From Dasania phycosphaerae (GTDB lineage: Bacteria; Pseudomonadota; Gammaproteobacteria; Pseudomonadales; Dasaniaceae), in contig NZ_JAPTGG010000002.1 in assembly GCF_026891035.1 (NCBI RefSeq), forward strand, positions 1 through 64,000: DNA of 64,000 bases. The letters run 5' to 3'. The notes beneath the pieces are model-generated. The model was not told the DNA's origin. It saw only the letters and a program-made list of their open reading frames with translations, and did no database searches. Numbering within the stretch: the first letter of the stretch is position 1; every line of letters starts with the position of its first letter. The position numbers and the translations under genes are program-made. This document shows, piece by piece, positions 50,447-60,033 of this stretch.

Positions 50447-51829
50447 ATGAGTCGCCCCTTATTTAGCCAGCGCCTACAGCATTACCAGCCCAGCACCGCA
50501 GTGCAGAGCAAGCCGCTGGTATACGGCCGCTTGGTACGCGTGGTGGGCATGACCTTGGAAGTAATGGGCTTGCAGTTACCCATAGGCCATCGCTGTGTGG
50601 TCATTAACAGTGAGCAGCATCAGGTAGAGGCCGAAGTAGTAGGCTTTGCCGAGCATAAATTATTTCTTATGCCTATACAGCAATCCTCGGGTTTTACCCC
50701 GGGGGCAAAAGTATTGGCTATAGACTATCAAGACCGTGTGCCAGTAGGTGCCGAGCTGCTGGGCCGAGTCATAGACGGTGCTGGTAGGCCCTTAGACGGC
50801 AAAGGGCCGCTTAACAATAGCGGCTTTATTGCCATGAAAGGCGAGGCCATCAACCCCCTAGCCAGAAAGCCGATTAGCGAAACCTTGGATGTAGGCATAA
50901 AAGCTATCAATTCGGTACTGACCGTGGGCAGGGGCCAGCGTATAGGCTTATTTGCTGGTTCCGGTGTGGGTAAGAGTGTGTTGCTGGGCATGATGACTAA
51001 ATTTACCGAGGCCGATATCGTCATCGTAGGCCTAGTAGGTGAGCGGGGCCGTGAGGTTAAAGAGTTTATAGAGCACACCTTGGATGAAGAGGGTATGCGC
51101 CGGGCCATAGTGGTAGCAGCCCCAGCCGATGAGGCACCGCTGATGCGTATGCGCGCCGCCGCGTTAGCCACCCGTTTGGCAGAGTATTATCGCGATCAGG
51201 GTAAGCATGTGCTATTGCTGATGGATTCATTAACCCGCTATGCTCAGGCCCAGCGTGAAATCGCCCTTTCCATAGGCGAGCCGCCAGCCACTAAGGGCTA
51301 TCCGCCCTCGGTGTTTTCTATGATTCCCAATCTGGTAGAGCGGGCGGGTAATAATGCCGATGGCACCGGTTCGGTAACGGCCTTTTATACCGTATTAACC
51401 GAGGGCGACGACCTGCAAGATCCAGTAGCCGATGCCTCACGGGCGATATTGGATGGTCACATCGTATTGTCGCGCGCCATCGCGGACGAAGGCCATTATC
51501 CCGCCATAGACATAGAGGGCTCTATTAGCCGCGCCATGCAAAATATCGTGTCGGAGCAACAGCTCAAACAGGCTCAGCGCCTGCGCTTTTTGTACTCACG
51601 CTACCAGCAAAGCCGCGACTTAATCAGCGTGGGTGCCTATGTGGCTGGCAGTGACCCAGAAACCGATCTAGCCATAGAAAAACTTCCCGCCATTAAGCAG
51701 TTTTTGCAGCAAGGTTTAAACGAGTCTTTTGATGTGAGCAGCAGCTTTCAGCAGCTCAATACCGTGATCGCAGCACCTGCGGCGGCAGAGAGCTCTGGGC
51801 AAATGCCCGCAACTAACGGTAACCGTTAA
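50447..51829 (+). CDS. fliI: Flagellum-specific ATP synthase FliI
   Basis: Hexameric ATPase that prepares export substrates. The 460 residues have P-loop FAGSGVGKSVLLG, VGLVGERGREVKEFIE, and the Walker B region LLLMDSLTRYAQAQREIAL. The open frame extends into fliH, but the ATG at 50447, 7 bp after the fliH stop, gives the normal N-terminus. Confidence 0.96.
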   Translation: MSRPLFSQRLQHYQPSTAVQSKPLVYGRLVRVVGMTLEVMGLQLPIGHRCVVINSEQHQVEAEVVGFAEHKLFLMPIQQSSGFTPGAKVLAIDYQDRVPVGAELLGRVIDGAGRPLDGKGPLNNSGFIAMKGEAINPLARKPISETLDVGIKAINSVLTVGRGQRIGLFAGSGVGKSVLLGMMTKFTEADIVIVGLVGERGREVKEFIEHTLDEEGMRRAIVVAAPADEAPLMRMRAAALATRLAEYYRDQGKHVLLLMDSLTRYAQAQREIALSIGEPPATKGYPPSVFSMIPNLVERAGNNADGTGSVTAFYTVLTEGDDLQDPVADASRAILDGHIVLSRAIADEGHYPAIDIEGSISRAMQNIVSEQQLKQAQRLRFLYSRYQQSRDLISVGAYVAGSDPETDLAIEKLPAIKQFLQQGLNESFDVSSSFQQLNTVIAAPAAAESSGQMPATNGNR

Positions 51830-51846
51830 TGGCGCAGGGTTAAGCT

Positions 51847-52296
51847 ATGGCTAAGAAAAGTTCACAGCGCTTACAAGTGGTTTTAAAGCTAGCCCATATT
51901 AAGCAACAGCAAGCAGCGGAGAAACTGGCCCAAGCTGCAGCTGCCGTGCAGCGTAACCAGGCACAGGGTGAGCAGCTCAGGGTTTACCAAGGCGAATATA
52001 ATAAACACTTTCACAACTATGAAAACCAGCCGGTAAGCAGCCAGCAAATGCGCAATTACCAGCGTTTTTATAGTGATTTGGAAGAGGCCGTCTACACCCA
52101 GGATCAGCGCAGCTCGGTGGCGGAAACTCAGTTTGAATTTCATCGCCAGCAATGGCAAAAGCGCTACGCCAGTGAAAAAAACATGGAAAAATTAGTGGTC
52201 CGTAAACAGCAGCAAGAAGACCAAGAGCAAGAGTTAAAAATACAGCGCGAACTAGACGACAGGGCCAGCGGTAAGCGTAGTGAATTGGCCGATTAA
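51847..52296 (+). CDS. fliJ: Flagellar export chaperone FliJ
   Basis: Coiled-coil protein of 149 residues, Gln- and Lys-rich throughout (KLAHIKQQQAAEKLAQAAAA, VRKQQQEDQEQELKIQRELD), the stalk of the export ATPase. It follows fliI by 17 bp. FliJ sequences are poorly conserved, so position and composition carry the call. Confidence 0.88.
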   Translation: MAKKSSQRLQVVLKLAHIKQQQAAEKLAQAAAAVQRNQAQGEQLRVYQGEYNKHFHNYENQPVSSQQMRNYQRFYSDLEEAVYTQDQRSSVAETQFEFHRQQWQKRYASEKNMEKLVVRKQQQEDQEQELKIQRELDDRASGKRSELAD

Positions 52297-52422
52297 GCTT
52301 TAAGCAGTGTTGATTTAGGCATAAAAAATATACCGTTATGACTGGTATTAGTTTTTCCGTACGCTATAGTCACTACTACCTATATAATCATATAAAATTG
52401 AACAGTTCAGTGAGGCGTTTTA

Positions 52423-52728
52423 ATGGCAATAACATCGGTTATCTCAGCGGATGGAAGTGAATTAACCATAGCTGTTGAAGGGAGATTTGATTTTAGTTCG
52501 CACCAAGATTTTCGTCGTGCCTATGAGGGGCAGCCCAGCCAAGTAGCGCGCTATGTTGTGGATTTGCAAGAAACCACTTATCTCGATAGCTCTGCATTGG
52601 GCATGTTACTACTGCTAAAAGATTATGCTGGTGGTGATGAGGCGGATATATCAGTCGTTAATTGCAGTGATGACGTTAGAAAAATATTGGCGATTTCCAA
52701 TTTCGAGCAATTATTTACTATTAAGTAA
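52423..52728 (+). CDS. STAS-domain anti-anti-sigma-factor-like protein
   Basis: 101 residues, a single STAS domain with the phosphorylatable Ser56 in YLDSSALGMLLLLKD, as in SpoIIAA. It is probably dephosphorylated or bound by the PP2C/HATPase protein encoded next. It lies within the flagellar run between fliJ and fliK, a position also found in some Pseudomonas species. Confidence 0.9.
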   Translation: MAITSVISADGSELTIAVEGRFDFSSHQDFRRAYEGQPSQVARYVVDLQETTYLDSSALGMLLLLKDYAGGDEADISVVNCSDDVRKILAISNFEQLFTIK

Positions 52729-52762
52729 TTGCTCAGCGAGTGAGTGTACCCCCGTAGCATAG

Positions 52763-54469
52763 ATGCTTACCCCCGCCGTTATAAAAATACTGGTTGTAGA
52801 TGACAACCCCACCGATAGGCTGGTGCTAGAGACCATACTGCGCAAGCAGGGGCACCAGGTTGTTTCCGCCGATAACGGTTTAACGGCGCTACAGCTGTTT
52901 CAGCAAGAGCAGCCCGACCTGATTTTACTCGATGCGCTGATGCCCGGCATGGATGGGTTTGAGGTTGCGGAGCGCATCAAAAAACAAGTGGGTGAAGACT
53001 TCATCCCCATTATCTTTCTTACCTCTTTACAAGATGCTGACTCCCTCGCGCGCTGTTTAGATGCCGGCGGTGATGATTTCATCAGCAAGCCCTATAACAG
53101 CTTAATACTACGCGCCAAGATCAATGCCTTCACCCGCATGCGGGCCATGAACCACACCCTGCTAACAAATCGCGATCAAATCTCCGAACACAATCGCATG
53201 TTGATACGCGAGCAGGAGGTAGCCAAGCGAGTATTCGACAAAGTCGCCCATGTGGGTTGTTTAGATGCCGATAACATTAAACATTCGCTATCGGCAGTGT
53301 CGGTGTTTAACGGCGATGTGGTGCTGGCAGGGGTTAATGCGCTGGGTAATCTGATGGTGTTTTTAGGGGATTTTACTGGTCACGGTTTAGATGCTGCGCT
53401 GGGCGCTATGCCGCTGGCGCAAACTTTCTACAGCATGATTGAAAAAGGATTTAACCATCAAGATATATTGGTAGAAATCAATAAAAAACTGAACGAAGTG
53501 TTGCCCGTAGGGGTTTTCTGCTGCGGCTTGTTGGCGGAAATAAATTTTCACGAGGGCACGATAAAGGTATGGAATGGCGGCCTGCCTGATTGCGTAATCT
53601 ATAAGCCCGCTAGTGGCGAGCTTAGCCTGCTTAAATCTAGGCATTTACCTTTGGGGGTGCTGCCTGCCAGCCAATTTAATAGCCGAGCAGAAATGTATGA
53701 TGTGCATGTGGGCGATAGATTGTATTTGTGGTCGGATGGTATACATGAGGCGGAGAACCACCGGGGCGAACAATTTGGCGAGCAGCGTTTATTTGATGTC
53801 TTTCAAAACAATAGCCGGCCTGAAAGTTTATTTAATGAGGTGAACGCGGCCGTTAATCAATTTATAGGCGCCAGCGAACACACTGATGATATCTCGGTAA
53901 TGGAAATTACCTTAGTTAGTCCAGAAAATTTTAAAGCTAGTCATGTGCTGACGCAGGATAGTAGCTTTGCCGGCCCCGATAAGTGGAGCATGAGCTATGA
54001 ATTAAACCCCGATACTTTGCGTTCATTTAATCCCTTGCCGCTAATGCTCAATGTGATTGTACAGGTGCCCATGTTGCGCACTTTTAGTGGCCAAATTTAT
54101 ACTGTACTCACAGAACTTTTTAATAATGCATTAGATCACGGTGTGCTCAAGTTGGAGTCGGCGACTAAAAACTCTAGCGAAGGCTTTAGTCATTATTATC
54201 AAAGTCGTGAGGTTTTACTGCAAAATTTGCAGGCTGGCAGTATACGCTTTGACCTAGACTATCAAGGTGGCCGCAAAGGCGGTGCGCTAATCATTGATGT
54301 AGTCGATAGTGGGGATGGCTTTGACTATCAGAATTTAGGCTTGGCTGGGGGTGACGTTTATAGTGGCCGCGGCGTTCATTTAGTTGCAAAACTGTGTTCT
54401 ACGTTAGAGTATAGAGGTAGGGGCAATGCAGTGAGGGCTGTTTATAGCTGGGGCGAGTCCGCGTTCTGA
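52763..54469 (+). CDS. Response regulator with PP2C phosphatase and HATPase (anti-sigma kinase) domains
   Basis: 568 residues in three modules. The receiver (about 6-125) has phospho-acceptor Asp57 in LILLDALMPGMDG. The SpoIIE-type PP2C phosphatase (about 180-390) has FLGDFTGHGLDAALGAMP and HTDDISVMEI. The C-terminal HATPase (about 425-566) has an FNNALDHGVL-type N box and DSGDGF. It can thus both phosphorylate and dephosphorylate a STAS partner under phosphorelay control; the STAS gene precedes it and an Hpt gene follows. It resembles HsbR in layout. The target in flagellar control is inference. Confidence 0.9.
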   Translation: MLTPAVIKILVVDDNPTDRLVLETILRKQGHQVVSADNGLTALQLFQQEQPDLILLDALMPGMDGFEVAERIKKQVGEDFIPIIFLTSLQDADSLARCLDAGGDDFISKPYNSLILRAKINAFTRMRAMNHTLLTNRDQISEHNRMLIREQEVAKRVFDKVAHVGCLDADNIKHSLSAVSVFNGDVVLAGVNALGNLMVFLGDFTGHGLDAALGAMPLAQTFYSMIEKGFNHQDILVEINKKLNEVLPVGVFCCGLLAEINFHEGTIKVWNGGLPDCVIYKPASGELSLLKSRHLPLGVLPASQFNSRAEMYDVHVGDRLYLWSDGIHEAENHRGEQFGEQRLFDVFQNNSRPESLFNEVNAAVNQFIGASEHTDDISVMEITLVSPENFKASHVLTQDSSFAGPDKWSMSYELNPDTLRSFNPLPLMLNVIVQVPMLRTFSGQIYTVLTELFNNALDHGVLKLESATKNSSEGFSHYYQSREVLLQNLQAGSIRFDLDYQGGRKGGALIIDVVDSGDGFDYQNLGLAGGDVYSGRGVHLVAKLCSTLEYRGRGNAVRAVYSWGESAF

Positions 54470-54532
54470 CTTAGCACCGCATAGGCAGCAATGCCCAAAG
54501 TGAATAAGAAAAATTAACAATAAGGTTAAGAC

Positions 54533-54868
54533 ATGGTACTGGAACATTTGGATATGGAATCACTAGAAACTCTACGCGAAGTAATGGGGGCAGAGTTTAC
54601 CCATTTAGTAGAGACGTTTATCACCGACAGTGATATGCGTGTTACCAGTATAGCTGAGACGGTTAATGCGGCCGACGCAGATGCGATAAGGCGTGCAGCT
54701 CACAGCTTAAAAGGTAGCGCCAGTAATATGGGAGCGTTGAGCCTAGCGGATTTATGTCGTCGCCTTGAGAGCATGGGCGCAGAGAGCAAGTTAGAAGAGA
54801 CCCACGACTTGCTGGAACAAGTTCGCAAAGAGTATTCGCTAGTTCGAGAGGCGCTTCAAGCCCTTTAA
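54533..54868 (+). CDS. Histidine phosphotransfer (Hpt) protein
   Basis: 111 residues, a single Hpt domain with phospho-acceptor His57 in AAHSLKGSASNMGA. It is likely to relay phosphate to the receiver domain of the protein encoded upstream. No histidine kinase is present in the window. Confidence 0.92.
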   Translation: MVLEHLDMESLETLREVMGAEFTHLVETFITDSDMRVTSIAETVNAADADAIRRAAHSLKGSASNMGALSLADLCRRLESMGAESKLEETHDLLEQVRKEYSLVREALQAL

Positions 54869-54907
54869 AAATCAACCGCATAACCTGACTTAAGCCCTGC
54901 AAAAACT

Positions 54908-54924
54908 TGGCATTTAAACTGCAT
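54908..54924 (+). promoter_or_regulatory. Sigma-54 promoter before fliK
   Basis: TGGCATTTAAACTGCAT has GG and GC at the exact -24/-12 spacing and a TGGCA element. The predicted start leaves about 30 nt of leader before fliK (54964). Confidence 0.65.
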
Positions 54925-54963
54925 TATTCCTCACAGCGATATTGCGTTGTATAGGGGAATAAA

Positions 54964-56421
54964 ATGGATACAGCTAGCCAGTTACTGCTAGGGCAAAGCA
55001 GCCCGGCCACAGCACCCGGTGTGGATAAGGCTGCTGGTGTAGGCTTGGGTGCTAAAGCTGCGTCTACAGCCAAGGCCTCGCAAGCCCAGGGCCACAGCGA
55101 GTACAGCCAGCCTGCCGCTGCTGATAAAGCTTTTGCCGAGCATATGGCTAGCGCTGCCGAACCCGTTAATAGTGTTAATAAAAGTTCACGTACAGCGACC
55201 CCCCATTTCGATTTTAGTCAAGAAGCTCTGTTGGCCAATGGCCTCACACCCGAACCGGCTTTAGCCGATAGCGGCAATGGTTTGCAGTTTGCCGGTGAGT
55301 TATTGCCAGGCTTATTGCCTCAAGCTATGGCGGGCTGGAGTGTCAGCGGCCAAACTCAGTCAGCAGCAGCCACATTATCCGGAACTGACCCTGCTACCAC
55401 TAACAATGGCAAGTCAGGGTTGCCCGCTGGTTTAGAGCAGCAAATTGCCTGGCAAACCCCGGCTGGCGTTAATGGCCAGGCTGCCGCAACAACGGGGACG
55501 CTAGCTGCAGGCAGTGCCGCGGCAGCGCCACTGCCACAACAAAGCGCCCAAGCACAGGGCATGGTGATGATTATGGATAACCTCAAACAGCAAGGGGCTG
55601 CCGCTAATGGTGAATTGTTGTTAGACCCAGAAGCGCTAGCTGAACAATGGTTGGACGGAGAAGCGATCAATAGCTCTGGTAGCAACCAGCCAAAAAGCGC
55701 CGCCGGCCAACTCAATGCCATTCAGGGTGGTCAGAATAATGTCATCAATAGCTTAAACTCAGGGCTAGGGCAAAATCCGCTGGCCGGTCAAGGTGCCGCG
55801 CTGGGCACCGGGCAAAGTGCTGAGGCGCTGTTAGCTGCCAATGCCACTTCAGTACAGACGGATATAGCAGCGGCTGGCGTGGGCGCTGATAAATTATCAG
55901 CTGGCCTTGCCAGCCTAAGCGCGAGCTACCCCAAAGTTGAAGGCGGGGGCAGTTATGCGCAAGCGGCCAGCCAGTCATTTCAAACTTCGGTGTCCACCCC
56001 CGTGATGGCACAAGGCTGGGGCGATACGGTGATGCAGCGGGTGATGTGGATGAGCTCGCAGCAAATACACAGCGCCGAAATTCAACTAGACCCGCCAGAA
56101 CTGGGTTCTTTAATGGTTAAAATTAATACCAGCCAAGAGCAAACCACCGTCAATTTCACCAGCCCGCATGCCGCTGTGCGTGATGCCCTGGATCAAAACC
56201 TACCTAAGTTGCGCGAGCTTATGGCCGAGCAGGGGGTGGACATGGTTAATGTCGATGTTTCTGAGCACGCCGGTCAGGATAAGGCTGAGCAGGGCGATGA
56301 CGAGGCTGAGGCAGGCCAAGGTGGCATCCTGGCCCAGCAGGCTGATGAGGCGGGCGATGATAGTCAGGCTGAGGCGGCAGCATCGTTAGAGCCTATGGGC
56401 TTGGTTAACGCCTACGTCTAA
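54964..56421 (+). CDS. fliK: Flagellar hook-length control protein FliK
   Basis: Molecular ruler and export switch. The 485 residues have a long Ala/Gly/Gln-rich variable N-terminal region and the conserved C-terminal hook domain (IQLDPPELGSLMVKINTSQE, ALDQNLPKLRELMAEQGVDM), followed by an acidic tail. A sigma-54 promoter lies just upstream, so it can be expressed apart from the genes before it. Confidence 0.93.
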   Translation: MDTASQLLLGQSSPATAPGVDKAAGVGLGAKAASTAKASQAQGHSEYSQPAAADKAFAEHMASAAEPVNSVNKSSRTATPHFDFSQEALLANGLTPEPALADSGNGLQFAGELLPGLLPQAMAGWSVSGQTQSAAATLSGTDPATTNNGKSGLPAGLEQQIAWQTPAGVNGQAAATTGTLAAGSAAAAPLPQQSAQAQGMVMIMDNLKQQGAAANGELLLDPEALAEQWLDGEAINSSGSNQPKSAAGQLNAIQGGQNNVINSLNSGLGQNPLAGQGAALGTGQSAEALLAANATSVQTDIAAAGVGADKLSAGLASLSASYPKVEGGGSYAQAASQSFQTSVSTPVMAQGWGDTVMQRVMWMSSQQIHSAEIQLDPPELGSLMVKINTSQEQTTVNFTSPHAAVRDALDQNLPKLRELMAEQGVDMVNVDVSEHAGQDKAEQGDDEAEAGQGGILAQQADEAGDDSQAEAAASLEPMGLVNAYV

Positions 56422-56616
56422 AGGCAAGCTTAAAGATTGAGTTACCTCACAAATTTGACGTGATACTGCGGGTATGAATTTGCAATAAATTCACCCGCAA
56501 CCCTCCTTATTTTTAGTCAGCTGCATTACACTCCTCTCTGGCTGGGATATTTGTGTGATTGCGCAAATATTACGCTAAGCAATTGTTTTTAAAAAAATAA
56601 AAACTGTTCTAAGGCT

Positions 56617-56632
56617 GGCATAGCTTTTGCTG
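56617..56632 (+). promoter_or_regulatory. Sigma-54 promoter before fliL
   Basis: TGGCATAGCTTTTGCT is a near-consensus -24/-12 element. The expected transcript start near 56643 lies only about 9 nt before the first ATG (56652), which supports the later ATG (56670) as the fliL start. The rest of the fliK-fliL gap holds nothing else I can name. Confidence 0.75.
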
Positions 56633-56669
56633 CCAGAGGATAGAGCGTTCAATGCGGCGGAAAAATGGC

Positions 56670-57197
56670 ATGGCAGAAGAAGACAACGAAGTAGCAGAAG
56701 AAGAAACCACGGCGAAAAGCGGTAAGGGCAAACTTATTGCGATTATTGCCGTTGTATTATTGCTAATAGGGGGCTCAGTAGGGGCAACCTTATTTTTCCT
56801 AGGCTTTTTTGATCCACCACCTCCTACCGAGGAAGAGTTAGCGGCAGCCGCTGAGGCGGCACCAAAAGGCAAGCCCGATGCGATGTATTTCCCTATTAAA
56901 CCGCCTTTTGTGGTCAATTTTCAGTCGCGTGGTCGGCAGCGTTTTTTACAAACCGATGTCACCATTATGACTCGCGATCCCGAAGTGTTTGCCATTATTC
57001 AAAAACACTTGCCGCTAATTAAAAACCGCTTGGTGATGATTTTAGGGGGCGGTGTTTACCAAGAGTTGCAAACCAATGAGGGTAAAGAGCTTATGCGCCA
57101 GCAGGTTATGCAAGGGGTGCAAGCTGTAATCACCGAAGAATCTGGCAAAGAAGATGGTGTAGAGCAAGTGCTATTCACCAACTTTGTAATGCAGTAA
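56670..57197 (+). CDS. fliL: Flagellar basal body-associated protein FliL
   Basis: Stator-associated inner-membrane protein. It has an acidic N-terminus, one membrane helix (about 20-45), a Pro/Glu linker and a periplasmic stomatin-like domain (VVNFQSRGRQRFLQTDVTIM). I chose the ATG at 56670 because the sigma-54 promoter leaves almost no leader before the ATG at 56652, and GGAAAA lies shortly upstream. The protein is about 175 residues, a normal length. Confidence 0.9.
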   Translation: MAEEDNEVAEEETTAKSGKGKLIAIIAVVLLLIGGSVGATLFFLGFFDPPPPTEEELAAAAEAAPKGKPDAMYFPIKPPFVVNFQSRGRQRFLQTDVTIMTRDPEVFAIIQKHLPLIKNRLVMILGGGVYQELQTNEGKELMRQQVMQGVQAVITEESGKEDGVEQVLFTNFVMQ

Positions 57198-57255
57198 CAG
57201 GGTGGCAATGAGATGGCTGTAATAAATTATATGCTAAATGCGATAGAGGGCTAAC

Positions 57256-58227
57256 GTGCAGGACTTACTGTCACAAGAAGAAATCGATGCCTTATTGCAC
57301 GGCGTAGACGATGGCGATGTTGATACCGAAGACGATTTGGATTTTGACGAGGCGCGTTCCTACGACTTAACCAGCCAAGACCGCATTGTGCGTGGGCGCA
57401 TGCCCACCCTAGAGATGGTCAACGAGCGTTTTGCTCGCTATACCCGTATTAGCTTGTTTAATTTATTGCGCCGCACTGCTGACGTAGCGGTAGGTGGTAT
57501 ACAAATACAAAAATTTGGCGAATACGTACACACCCTGTATGTGCCTACCAGTTTAAATATGGTTAAGCTGCGGCCGCTGCGCGGCACCGGCTTAATTATT
57601 TTTGATGCCAAACTGGTGTTTAAATTGGTGGATAATTTTTTTGGTGGCGATGGTAGACACGCTAAAATTGAAGGCCGCGAATTTACCCCCACCGAGTTAC
57701 GGGTGGTGGAAATGGTATTGCGCGATGCCTTTGTCGATTTGCAAGAGGCTTGGAAGGCGGTATACCCAGTTCAGTTTGAGTTTGTAAACGCCGAAGTTAA
57801 CCCCTCTATGGCCAATATCGTCAGCCCCAGTGAAGTGGTGGTGGTAAGCACCTTTCATGTAGAGCTAGATGGTGGTGGCGGTGATATGCATATTACCCTG
57901 CCATACTCCATGATAGAGCCCATACGCGAAACCCTGGACGCCGGTTTACAAACCGATGTGGATGATGTGGATGATCGCTGGGTTAACTCCCTGCGTGAAG
58001 ATGTTATGGGTGCCACGGTGACGTTGAACGGCACCATAGCCAAAAAACAAATATCCTTGCGCGATATATTAGATTTACAAGAGGGTGATGTCATACCGGT
58101 GGACATCCCCGATACCATGGTGTTATTTGCCAATGATGTGCCAGTATTTAATACCAAGCTAGGCGTATCCAAAGGCAATATGGCCTTACAAGTAGTTGAT
58201 AAGATTGATCGTAAATCCTTATCTTAG
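57256..58227 (+). CDS. fliM: Flagellar motor switch protein FliM
   Basis: C-ring protein that binds CheY-P and sets rotation direction. The 323 residues have the CheY-binding N-terminus LLSQEEIDALLHG, the GGxG middle domain (LVDNFFGGDGRHAKIEGREF) and a C-terminal SpoA domain. The start is GTG. Confidence 0.97.
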   Translation: MQDLLSQEEIDALLHGVDDGDVDTEDDLDFDEARSYDLTSQDRIVRGRMPTLEMVNERFARYTRISLFNLLRRTADVAVGGIQIQKFGEYVHTLYVPTSLNMVKLRPLRGTGLIIFDAKLVFKLVDNFFGGDGRHAKIEGREFTPTELRVVEMVLRDAFVDLQEAWKAVYPVQFEFVNAEVNPSMANIVSPSEVVVVSTFHVELDGGGGDMHITLPYSMIEPIRETLDAGLQTDVDDVDDRWVNSLREDVMGATVTLNGTIAKKQISLRDILDLQEGDVIPVDIPDTMVLFANDVPVFNTKLGVSKGNMALQVVDKIDRKSLS

Positions 58228-58274
58228 ACACAAAATATTAGCCGCACCCAAGTGCAGATTAGTGGAGCTTTACT

Positions 58275-58727
58275 ATGAGCGATGATGAAGAAGTCAACCA
58301 AGATGACATGGCCGATGAGTGGGCCGCTGCAATGTCAGAACAGGGGGTTGAAGCCGATCAGGATGATATAGATGCGCTGTTATCCGGTGCGCAAGAAGAT
58401 ACCGCTCCCGAAGCAGAACCTGCGCCTATGGAAGAGCTAACCGATACCTCCGTGCCCAGTGGTGATGCCCCCGATTTGGATGTGATCTTAGATATACCCG
58501 TGCGTATTTCTATGGAAGTAGGTAACACCCAAATCAGCATACGCAATTTACTGCAGCTAAATCAGGGCTCGGTGATAGAAATGGATAGGTTGGCCGGTGA
58601 ACCGCTGGACGTTTTGGTTAATGGCACACTCATTGCTCATGGCGAAGTAGTGGTAGTCAACGAGAAGTTTGGCATACGCATGACTGATGTGATTAGCCCT
58701 TCAGAACGTATTAAAAAACTGCGGTAA
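58275..58727 (+). CDS. fliN: Flagellar motor switch protein FliN
   Basis: C-ring SpoA-domain protein of 150 residues. The conserved core is at the C-terminus (RNLLQLNQGSVIEMDRLAGE, NEKFGIRMTDVISPSERIK). The acidic N-terminal region contains DIDALLSGA, resembling the FliM CheY-binding motif. Confidence 0.96.
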   Translation: MSDDEEVNQDDMADEWAAAMSEQGVEADQDDIDALLSGAQEDTAPEAEPAPMEELTDTSVPSGDAPDLDVILDIPVRISMEVGNTQISIRNLLQLNQGSVIEMDRLAGEPLDVLVNGTLIAHGEVVVVNEKFGIRMTDVISPSERIKKLR

Positions 58728-58732
58728 GGCTT

Positions 58733-59215
58733 ATGAGCAATAAAGCATGGCCAGCAATGCAACAACAGCTGTGGCAGTTTATGGCGCTGTTATTGTTGCC
58801 ACTAGCGTCCTTGGCTGCGGAGCCTGCCAAATCGCCGCTAACTTCCATCAAGCATGGTGAGGCCGTAACAACTTCTAGCCCCTTAACAGTGTTGTTAGGC
58901 TTATTGTTTGTAGTGGGTTTGATTTTGCTGTTGGCCTGGTTGGCTAAGCACTATAACAAAACCGGCTTTATGGCCAACCAGCACATGAAGGTGGTGTCTA
59001 CTTTGTCCCTGGGCACCCGTGAAAAAGCCGTACTCATTGATGTGGGTGACAAGCAAATTTTAGTCGGGGTAGCACCGGGCAGTGTTAATGCCCTGCATGT
59101 GTTTGACGAAAAAATAGTTGTTAGTGAGGCTGCGCAGCCTCACGATTTTGCCAATAAATTAAAGCAGTTTATTCATAAGCAACAAAACCCCAGTGCTGAG
59201 AGCCGCAAGCAATGA
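58733..59215 (+). CDS. fliO: Flagellar protein FliO
   Basis: Membrane scaffold for assembly of the FliP pore. The 160 residues have an N-terminal hydrophobic signal-like segment, a main helix (about 52-75) and a FliO domain (MKVVSTLSLGTREKAVLIDV). It starts 5 bp after fliN and overlaps fliP by 4 bp. Confidence 0.9.
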   Translation: MSNKAWPAMQQQLWQFMALLLLPLASLAAEPAKSPLTSIKHGEAVTTSSPLTVLLGLLFVVGLILLLAWLAKHYNKTGFMANQHMKVVSTLSLGTREKAVLIDVGDKQILVGVAPGSVNALHVFDEKIVVSEAAQPHDFANKLKQFIHKQQNPSAESRKQ

Positions 59216-60024
59216 GTCGTTTTTACACTATTTTTAGCCTGCTAGTACTGTTGTGTTTTACGCTTTCCGCCAACGCCCAAAGCAGCTCGACCAGCTCTAT
59301 TAACTCTGCGGCTACTGCGCTAAGCCAAGCCGCTAGCCAATCCTCGGCTGGTATACCGGCGGTTAAACTGACTACCAATGCCGATGGCAGCCAAGAGTAC
59401 ACGGTGACTCTGCAGATTCTGGCATTGATGACGGTGCTCACCTTATTACCGTCTTTTTTAATTATGATGACCTCCTTTACCCGCATTATTATCGTGTTTG
59501 CGATACTGCGGCAGGCGCTGGGCTTGCAGAGCTCGCCCTCATCACAAATTCTATTAGGCCTAACGGTATTTCTCACAATTTTTATTATGATGCCGGTGTT
59601 TAACGAGGTAAACGACACTGCGGTGCAGCCTTATTTAAACGAGCAGATGACCTCGGTGCAGGCTTTAGAGGTGGGCTCTAAACCGTTTCATTATTTTATG
59701 ATGTCGCAAACCCGCGAGTCGGATTTAGATTTGTTTATGCGTATCTCAAAAACGGAGCCGGTAAATAGCCCCGAAGAAGTCCCGTTTTTTGTATTGGCGC
59801 CAGCCTTTGTTACCAGCGAATTAAAAACGGCTTTTCAAATAGGCTTCTTATTATTTATACCTTTTTTGATTATCGACATGGTGGTGGCAAGTGTGCTCAT
59901 GGCCATGGGTATGATGATGTTGTCACCGGTAATCATTTCCTTGCCCTTTAAAATTATGCTGTTTGTGATGGTGGATGGCTGGGCCATGATTATAGGCACT
60001 CTCGCTGCCAGCTTTGGTCATTAG
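59212..60024 (+). CDS. fliP: Flagellar export gate protein FliP
   Basis: Core of the export pore. The 270 residues have a cleaved signal peptide (about 1-22), a Ser/Ala-rich linker, and four membrane helices with the family motifs PSFLIMMTSFTRIIIVFAIL, TVFLTIFIMMPVFNEV and FLLFIPFLIIDMVVASVLMA. Confidence 0.97.
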   Translation: MSRFYTIFSLLVLLCFTLSANAQSSSTSSINSAATALSQAASQSSAGIPAVKLTTNADGSQEYTVTLQILALMTVLTLLPSFLIMMTSFTRIIIVFAILRQALGLQSSPSSQILLGLTVFLTIFIMMPVFNEVNDTAVQPYLNEQMTSVQALEVGSKPFHYFMMSQTRESDLDLFMRISKTEPVNSPEEVPFFVLAPAFVTSELKTAFQIGFLLFIPFLIIDMVVASVLMAMGMMMLSPVIISLPFKIMLFVMVDGWAMIIGTLAASFGH

Positions 60025-60033
60025 GGTGCTGCT

